From: Closterium sp. Naga37s-1
Lineage: Eukaryota; Streptophyta; Zygnematophyceae; Desmidiales; Closteriaceae
NCBI GenBank assembly: GCA_947471745.1
Contig: CANJKZ010000961.1
Location: forward strand, 186,001 to 250,000
Direction of reading: 5' to 3'
DNA length: 64,000 nucleotides
Made by a program: the position numbers and the translations under genes. Below, piece after piece: positions 22,340 to 64,000 of the stretch. Every line of letters begins with the position of its first letter. Within the stretch, counting starts at the first letter, position 1. The notes under the pieces were generated by a model. The model was not told the origin of the DNA, did no database searches, and saw only the letters and a program-made list of their open reading frames with translations.

Positions 22340-23149
22340 ATTCCGCAGCAGCAATCACTTGTGGTACATTGTCTTGAATGCTTGCATGTCTCTGCATTTG
22401 AGGCGCCTCTGAAAATCACCTGAGGCCATATTGAAATGGTAACGGGTTCATAATTTCTACTGCCATACATCCTGCCAATCTCAATTCTCACTCTATATTC
22501 CGTCTTTCATTCCCTACCCGTGCAAGCAGCCAGGCTCCCTCGCCGGTCTGTCTCTCGGCCCCCTCACGCCTCTCCTCGTTCTCCTCCTCAATGCCTTCGT
22601 ATGGGGCGTGCCCTCCGCCCTGCTTCGACCCCCCTCCCCACAGTCCTTTGTCGGGTAACCTCTCCCGCCCTTGACTCCTTGGAAGGGCCTCAAAGGTCCG
22701 CAACCCTCCTGTGCCCTGCTCCCCACAGTGATGGGGGCGAATTCTGAGTCAGTTAAAAAACCATGGGGCTACTTTAAAGGTCCCCCCTCCTCATGCCATG
22801 ATCCCCAGAGTCGTTTGTCATGTAACCACTTTTCCCGCACATCAAAACGGCACATGGAGAACGGCACATGCAGCACGTCACATGGAGCCCTGTTCATTCC
22901 TCGCTCCATCTTTCCCTGACGGTCTCCATATGCCTCCTGCCTCTCCCCATGTGCCTCCTGCCTCTCCCCATGTGCCTCCTGCCTCTCCCCATGTGTCCAC
23001 TTGCCTCTCCCCATGTGCCAACGTGCCTCTCTCCTCCCCCCCCCCTCTGCCTCTCCCCATGTGTCCACTTGTCTCTTCGTTTCCCCCTCTCATATGCCAA
23101 CACCTTGATGCCCTCTCACCTCCCATGTTTCTTCCCTCCCCACACACAG
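22340..23149. other. No gene; 21-bp repeats before the GH18 exon
   Basis: 22397-22415 holds a degenerate palindrome core (TTTGAGGCGCCTC). 22925-23075 is a CCTCCTGCCTCTCCCCATGT minisatellite forming the pyrimidine-rich approach to the GH18 exon. Confidence 0.7.
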
Positions 23150-23240
23150 GTCGTCCCTTTCAACCCAGCCGTCGACGTTACCCAGGGCCTCTATCTGCGC
23201 TTCAACTCGGCTCTAAAGGCCGCCAACCCCTATTCACTCC
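23150..23240 (+). repeat. Echo of the GH18 exon 5' end
   Basis: Follows its own acceptor CACACACAG and repeats the first ~80 bp of the exon at 23273 at about 85% identity (VVPFNPAVDVTQGLYLRFNS versus AVPSDPAVDVTLGLYLRFNS), then breaks off. It could act as a decoy acceptor. Confidence 0.8.
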
Positions 23241-23272
23241 TAACCCCTCCCTCTCTTCCCCCCCACACACAG

Positions 23273-24388
23273 GCCGTCCCTTCCGACCCAGCAGTGGACG
23301 TCACCCTGGGTCTCTACCTGCGCTTCAACTCCGCCCTGAAGGCCGCCAACCCCGCCATCAAGACCCTCCTCTCCATCAGCAGCGATTTCGTAATTACCAA
23401 CCTTTTCGACAACGCCGCCTCCTCCCCGTCCTCCCGCTCTGCCTTCATTCAATCCGCGATCGCCCTCGCCCGGAAGTACAACTTTGACGGTCTGGATCTC
23501 AACTTGGCGTACACAACGGGCAACGCCACCCTGGTCTCCGCCCTGCTCACGGATTTCCGGGCGGCGATTGAATCCGAAGCTGCCGTCTCTGGGAAATCGG
23601 AGCTTCTGCTTTCTGCGATAATTTCCGCCTACGAGTGGACTGAAACTCTATCCTATGATGTCCCGACGCTTAACAAAACACTGGATTTCGTTAATGTTCC
23701 GACTTTCGATCTGCATGGGTCGTCGAAGAGAAAGACCGGCATGCACACTGCTCTGCAGGACCTGAGCAACCCCAAGCGGAGCATCAAGGGTGCCATGGCT
23801 GCCTGGGTGTCCCGAGGCTTGGCCAGAAGCAAGGCCATGCTAGGCTTGGCGATGTACGGCCGAACCTTTACTCTTGATTCGACAAGCAGCACCGTTGGAG
23901 CTCCCGCCTTTGGGGCTGGTCGGTCTGGGTCTATCAGTCAGGTAAGATCCAATTCCTGTTTCCCATTCCTGTCGTGCTTTCCTCCCTTGCTCACATACTC
24001 ACGAGCCATTTTATGTTTCCCCTACGTTTCTTTCTTTCTCTCCTTGCTCTCACAATTGCAAGCAAACAGGTCCAAGCAGGCTCTCATCACTCTCTTCCTT
24101 GTCCTGCATATTCCCTATCCCTCTCCACGTCTCCAACAGGAACCTGGTATCCTATTTTACAAGGAAATCGATGAGCTGGTAACCACTGGAGGTTACACAG
24201 CTACGTTCGACGCCCCAACATCCTCTATGTATGCAGTGAAGGGTGACCAGTGGGTTGGTTACGACGACCCTTCCACCATCGCCACCAAGGTTCAGTTCGC
24301 CAAGTCACAAGGCTACGGAGGGTGGTTCTTCTGGGCACTGGGCCAGGATGCCAACAATGCTCTGCTCAATGCTGCAGTAGCTGCATGA
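23273..24388 (+). CDS. GH18 class V chitinase-like protein, catalytic residue lost (3' exons)
   Basis: Two exons joined in phase 0: 23273-23941 (acceptor CACACAG, donor GTAAGA) and 24140-24388 (acceptor CCAACAG, stop TGA). The frame covers most of a GH18 TIM barrel: SIxG-like strand (TLLSISSDFV), the catalytic strand, the LGLAMYGRTF strand, the alpha+beta insertion, and a C-terminal QWVGYDDPSTIATKV / GYGGWFFWALG end. The catalytic motif DGxDxDxE (usually DGLDLDWEYP) reads DGLDLNLAYT here: the middle Asp is Asn and the proton-donor Glu is Ala. The YD of the 'MAYD' strand is FD. Hydrolysis is therefore not expected; carbohydrate binding (chitinase-like lectin) is possible. N-terminal exons and the signal peptide were not identified, so the 5' end is missing or lies upstream of 22.9 kb. 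The scattered 3' fragments at 14.9, 24.6 and 61.2 kb are its relatives. Confidence 0.85.
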   Translation, partial: AVPSDPAVDVTLGLYLRFNSALKAANPAIKTLLSISSDFVITNLFDNAASSPSSRSAFIQSAIALARKYNFDGLDLNLAYTTGNATLVSALLTDFRAAIESEAAVSGKSELLLSAIISAYEWTETLSYDVPTLNKTLDFVNVPTFDLHGSSKRKTGMHTALQDLSNPKRSIKGAMAAWVSRGLARSKAMLGLAMYGRTFTLDSTSSTVGAPAFGAGRSGSISQVRSNSCFPFLSCFPPLLTYSRAILCFPYVSFFLSLLSQLQANRSKQALITLFLVLHIPYPSPRLQQEPGILFYKEIDELVTTGGYTATFDAPTSSMYAVKGDQWVGYDDPSTIATKVQFAKSQGYGGWFFWALGQDANNALLNAAVAA

Positions 24389-24571
24389 GATGCACCCCAC
24401 GGTTGAAGGACAATACATACATGCGAAATGAATTTTATGTTTGACAAGTTTGTTTCAAGCGTAGACGCGTTTGTTTGGGAGTCACGTGTGAATCTGTCAC
24501 TGTTTCAATCGGGACGGAAATGCAGCCGTTTCCGAAAGCCCGTGATTCAATACCTGTCTTTTAGTGAACTG

Positions 24572-24619
24572 AGTCAGGATGCCAACAATGCTCTTCCTGA
24601 TGCTGCAGCCACTGCGTGA
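24572..24619 (+). pseudogene. GH18 C-terminal fragment 2
   Basis: Reads SQDANNALPDAAATA then TGA. It lies 0.2 kb after the GH18 stop, with a related 3' flank (AAGTGTAGACAAGTTGATTG) that recurs in part at 61290. A tandem relic of the gene's 3' end. Confidence 0.7.
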
Positions 24620-24871
24620 GTTGATTGAACCTTTGGTAGACAGCGTGAGAAAACAATATTCCACTAATTCATCTGTTCGAAGTGTAGACAAGTTGATTGG
24701 TGGTCTGTCAGTTTTTCCCAGGGGGAATCACATCGCTCTGCCCCCATGCACAATGCAGCAGCAGTCCCTCCCAATCACACCACCCTCCCTCCCTCCCTCC
24801 CGCCATCTCGTCCCCCGTTGCTGCGAGCTGCGCTACAACTGCCTGCATTGATTGAGCCCGGTGGAGCAGGC

Positions 24872-25006
24872 AGAGCCACACATGCCGCCCGCAATTGCAG
24901 AGCCACACATGCCGCCCGCAATTGCAGAGCCACACATGCCGCCCGCAATTGCAGAGCCACACATGCCGCCCGCAATTGCAGAGCCACACATGCCGCCTGC
25001 AATTGC
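24872..25006. repeat. 27-bp tandem repeat, 5 copies
   Basis: Unit AGAGCCACACATGCCGCCCG plus CAATTGC, immediately 3' of the ABCC stop codon (25044), i.e. probably in its 3' UTR or just beyond. Confidence 0.9.
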
Positions 25007-25043
25007 AGAGCCACAGCATGCAATTCGCAGCAGTCCCTCCCAG

Positions 25044-60959
<35,916 letters not shown>

Positions 60960-61198
60960 TGCGCCGCGCAGTGGCTACTTTCTGACCGCGGGTTCTGATG
61001 GCCGCGTCTGACCACCCCTAATGTCTCGTAACAGACTGTGTCGTTTTTCTCAAGCCCATAGAATTCGAATGCCTATGAAACAGTGGTTCTTGCAACGATA
61101 GCTAGTCCACAGTGTTTCTTGGCCTGCATTTTCCCACTCCACCCCACCAACAACGTGCAGAGGCAGTGGCGGCTGCGCCTCCGTCAAAGAAATTCCAG

Positions 61199-61229
61199 GA
61201 TGCCAACAATGCTGCAGCAGCTGCATGAG
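61199..61229 (+). pseudogene. GH18 C-terminal fragment 3
   Basis: QDANNAAAAA followed by TGA, with 3' flank (GTGTAGACAAGTT) like that after the fragment at 24572. Only the extreme 3' end is present. Confidence 0.65.
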
Positions 61230-62007
61230 CTGAATCCTAGGGTCTAAACAGGACGGCATGAGGAAGGAATATTTTACTACTTCATTCGGTTTCAGTGTAG
61301 ACAAGTTTACTGTGGGCTGGAATGGATCTGTTAATGTTTTGATGGATCTGTTAATGTCGAGCTGTAACATGGAGCTAGTTCAAAAGCTCGTGTTGTGATT
61401 GGCCCAAGTTGTAGTTTGCGCGACACGCGCCACTCGTGGTCTACCTGCCACTAGATTGGCTCCGGTGTCAGTTCTGCTTCTGGCATGCCTGACTTCTGCG
61501 GCTCGCGCTACTAAAATTGAACGGTTCGTCCATTCGCTGTCAGTGCCTCCGCGTACCTGGGTTCTGGGGTTCTTCGGTTCGGCTTGTTTGTGTCAAACCA
61601 GACTCAAGGTGACTCGCTTTCAGGCTCGATTTGTTTCAGTAACCTCGATATTGCCCGAACCGACCAGTCTCATAAACAGCTTCCGTATCGTTCCCAACCT
61701 CCACGGAACCTGCAGAGCCCACCCCGCCCGCAGATTCTGTAGCGCAATAGCTTACACCAGTCAGCGATGATAGGTCCTCTTACCAGCCCGTGGAACCGAA
61801 TTTATCAGATGCTGTCGTGGATCATAGGTGCCTAATATTCTCCCTCGTAATGCTCAGACAACTTATGTTCCGTGCTGAGTTGAATCTTTCAAGCACCCCA
61901 CATCTGTGGCGGATGTGTGTGGTAGTCTCGACTACCGTAGAACAACGTACTGCTTCTCTCTGTTACATGAAGCTTCTTCCATTTTACACGCCTTATCTTC
62001 CGCGTTC

Positions 62008-62016
62008 TATAAAAAT
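62008..62016 (+). promoter_or_regulatory. TATA-box-like element
   Basis: TATAAAAAT about 240 bp upstream of the ATG at 62259 in otherwise mixed sequence; plausible core promoter for the plus-strand gene. Confidence 0.4.
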
Positions 62017-62258
62017 CAAGCCAGTTCTGGCTGGCACTCGCTCTCGTGGCAGTAGTAGTGAAGTCCGAGTTCTAACTTCTAAAGCGAATTCATTCTCGCC
62101 GAAAACAATCGAATGCGAGATGCGTTAGAGAAGACGTTGTCTTTGCAACGTCTATGAAACTCGCCTCTTGTTTCATCCATCGCTACACTCGGGACGCCGT
62201 TATCAAATACCCTTCTACGTGACGTTAGTCTTAAAATATTGTAATCAACTGTTCAAAC

Positions 62259-64000
62259 ATGGATTCGGCTGGGTCCTCTTCAACATCATCATCATCCCTT
62301 GAGGGGACTAACGGCCTGTCCCCCGGCTCCGCCGAATGTCTCCCGTTAGTCTCCACTGCCGTTCCCGCTTCCGAACACCCATCACCGACGTCCAACCAGC
62401 ATTTGCATCAGCAAAACTCACTGAACCTATCTTCATGTCGCGACACTACTACCAGCGGGACTTGTAGTCATTCTGATGGCGCGAATCAGCGCTTCCTATC
62501 CACCTTCTTCGACCTCTCCGCCTTCTCCGCCGCCAATCGCGTCCACGCGCGAATCGCGTCTATTGTTTTCGCTCTGCTGCTCGCCGTAGCTGTTATTCTC
62601 GTAGTCCAATGGCCGCTAGGAGCTTCCCCGGAATTTATTCGCGTTATAGACAGAACTGATGTGGACTCTCCGTCGTACTATTCTGAAGGACCGATTCGTT
62701 TGGGTGCGTTGGATCGGCCATCGCGCAAGGCGAGCGTCTCGTCTCAGAGTTTCGCAGCTCTGATCGTGTCGTCGCCGTCGCCGTCGCCGTCGCCAGCGTC
62801 GTCGCGAGGTCACGCCGTCAATTTAAAGCTCGCGCCGCTGGATGGCAGTGTTTTGACTCAGAAAAGTTTCGTCCCAGAGCCGTTGGATGGCAGTGTTCGG
62901 AACAGTCTTGTCTCAGAGCCGTTGGATCTGGATTCATCTGACGGCCATGCAGAGCAGATGAGACCTCTCGAGTCCCAAACCTCCCAGCGTCTGGGTCCCG
63001 AAAAGAAGGCTCGAAACGACGCGGAGCCGGTCTTATCTCTCGACCGGGCTGGATCCAAAAAACAGAAAAGAGACCGCCAATGGCGCCGCGGACAGCGGAA
63101 CTCGACGGGTCTCGTGGCGCTTGAGAAAGCAACGGCCAAGATTAGTTCTCTGGATGACCCTCTCGTAATCCAACAGCTGGACGTGGGCCATAAGGTCAAG
63201 TGGGAGACTGAGTGGCTTCCGGTCAGCCGGGCGGAATATTTCCATCCTGACCGGAAATATTTATTTGTGACGGGAAACCGGGACATGTGTGCGGGCGTGA
63301 AGCATTTCCGGACCAGCCTGTCGTGCCGAATCAAGGAGGCTCGGTATTTGAACCGGACGTTGGTGCTCGACATGCGCGTGTGCCTTAACCAAGTGCACAA
63401 TAACGGGAAATTCGCGTACAAGGCAATTTACGAGCACATCGACATCTCGTCAATTGAGTACGTTTAGTTAGATTATGTCTGCTAAGTATCTCCGCAGAGT
63501 AACCCAGTTTCTCGCTCGTCTATCCCCTTCCACATCCTCACTGGTTGTGGTTGTCATATTGCTCTTCTTCCGTCTTCACGAGCTTCTAATTACACTCATT
63601 TTCTCGCTTGTCTACCCCCTTCCGCATGCTCTCGGTCTTCCCCACTTGTTACCAGAATGCCGTTCACTCCGCTGCAGGGCTTTCTTGAGGAGGCACTGGC
63701 ATGGGGGAGGGAGAGAGCGGCTGGGGAGGCGCCGTTTGCAGTGCGTGTGGTTCGCAATTTGCCCTTCACCTGTTCGCAAGAGTGCTTATCCGTTTCTTTC
63801 TTCACCTCTTCCCTCTCCGACTTTCCTTCTCGTTACCAGAGTGCCGTTCACTCCGCTGCAGGGCTTTCTTGAGGAGGCACTGGCGTGGCGGAGGGAGAGA
63901 GGGGCTGGGGAGGCGCCGTTTGGGGTGCGTGTGGTGAAGCGAACGGCTAGCACTGCTACAGTGGCGCTCGATACAGTCACACCTCTGATCATACGTAACA
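62259..64000 (+). CDS. Putative type II membrane glycosyltransferase-like protein (5' part)
   Basis: Exon 1 62259-63457 (ATG to ATTGA|GTACGT); exon 2 from 63840 (acceptor TTACCAG) to the window end. The junction is phase 2 and gives SSIE-VPFTPLQGFLEEALAW. Residues 1-97 are Ser-rich and cytosolic; one membrane helix follows (RIASIVFALLLAVAVILVVQ, about 98-119), then a long, Ser/Pro-rich stem. A conserved-looking region starts near residue 325: YLFVTGNRDMCAGVKHFRTS, then EARYLNRTLVLDMRVCLNQ. The 'EA.YLNRTLV' pattern resembles plant GDP-fucose O-fucosyltransferase-like Golgi proteins, but I cannot assign the family firmly. The C-terminus is beyond the window. Confidence 0.7.
63656..63767 (+). 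repeat. Echo (decoy) of the following exon's 5' end
   Basis: Same acceptor TTACCAG and frame (MPFTPLQGFLEEALAWGRER) as the exon at 63840, 184 bp upstream, about 93% identical for 100 bp, then diverging. Both acceptors keep the frame from exon 1, so alternative use is possible. Confidence 0.85.

Larger units (their letters stand above)
60960..62258. other. Intergenic region between divergent genes
   Basis: Carries the 5' flank of the ABCC gene, a GH18 3' fragment (61199-61229) and the promoter side of the plus-strand gene. 61380-61435 resembles 15580-15610 and 16470-16490 (CTCGTG and GCGCCACTCGTGG blocks). No other coding sequence seen. Confidence 0.65.

Noticed and set aside
21800..22423. 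RSRYSRN-repeat open frame
   Set aside because: The 33-bp tandem array keeps frames open; no start context, homologue or coding bias outside the repeat.

Overview
ORGANISM. This is a GC-rich nuclear segment from a green-lineage eukaryote, most likely a streptophyte (a charophyte alga such as a zygnematophyte, or an early land plant). The evidence is GT-AG introns, U6 snRNA genes, a full-length plant-type ABCC1/ABCC2 transporter with its plant C-terminal extension, a class V (GH18) chitinase-like gene, a SET-domain fragment of the Rubisco-LSMT type, and Ty1/copia elements. The genus is a guess (confidence about 0.4).

LAYOUT. (1) 1-3226 is copy A of a segmental duplication; copy B is 17353-20578, offset by exactly 17352 bp with no net indel. 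Each copy holds a U6 gene (minus strand), remnants of a SET-domain gene and degraded 3' pieces of an ABCC gene. (2) 3712-13740 is a Ty1/copia block: a nearly intact element (A) whose 3' LTR breaks off into the internal region of a decayed relative (A'). A reversed LTR of another family lies at 13794-14648. (3) 14.6-23 kb is gene-poor: chitinase and ABCC 3' fragments, then minisatellites. (4) 23273-24388 (+) holds the last two exons of a GH18 protein without the catalytic glutamate. (5) 25044-60959 (-) is one giant ABCC gene. I could place 29 exons with matching phases; one short exon near the end of TMD0 is missing. Its introns carry a complete copia element (B, 34766-42059), a solo LTR with target-site duplication, a hAT-type MITE with an 8-bp duplication, and many tandem arrays. 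(6) 62259 to the window end (+) is a putative type II membrane glycosyltransferase-like gene, cut by the window edge.

MAIN OBSERVATION. Host introns are full of partial copies ('echoes') of the neighbouring exon. Copies upstream of an exon carry its acceptor and 5' part; copies downstream carry its 3' part and donor. At about a dozen loci the two duplicated blocks are separated by an 18-26 bp palindrome of the form TTTTGAG-NCGN-CTCAAAA, whose centre changes while staying self-complementary. I saw none inside the retroelements. This coupling of palindrome and flanking duplication is the best candidate here for an undescribed process, and it would help explain how introns grow in this genome.

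HOW THE GENES RELATE. The ABCC gene and the downstream plus-strand gene diverge from a 1.3-kb intergenic region that also holds a chitinase 3' fragment. Nothing suggests a shared pathway. The duplications repeatedly scatter 3' ends of the chitinase and ABCC genes across the window.
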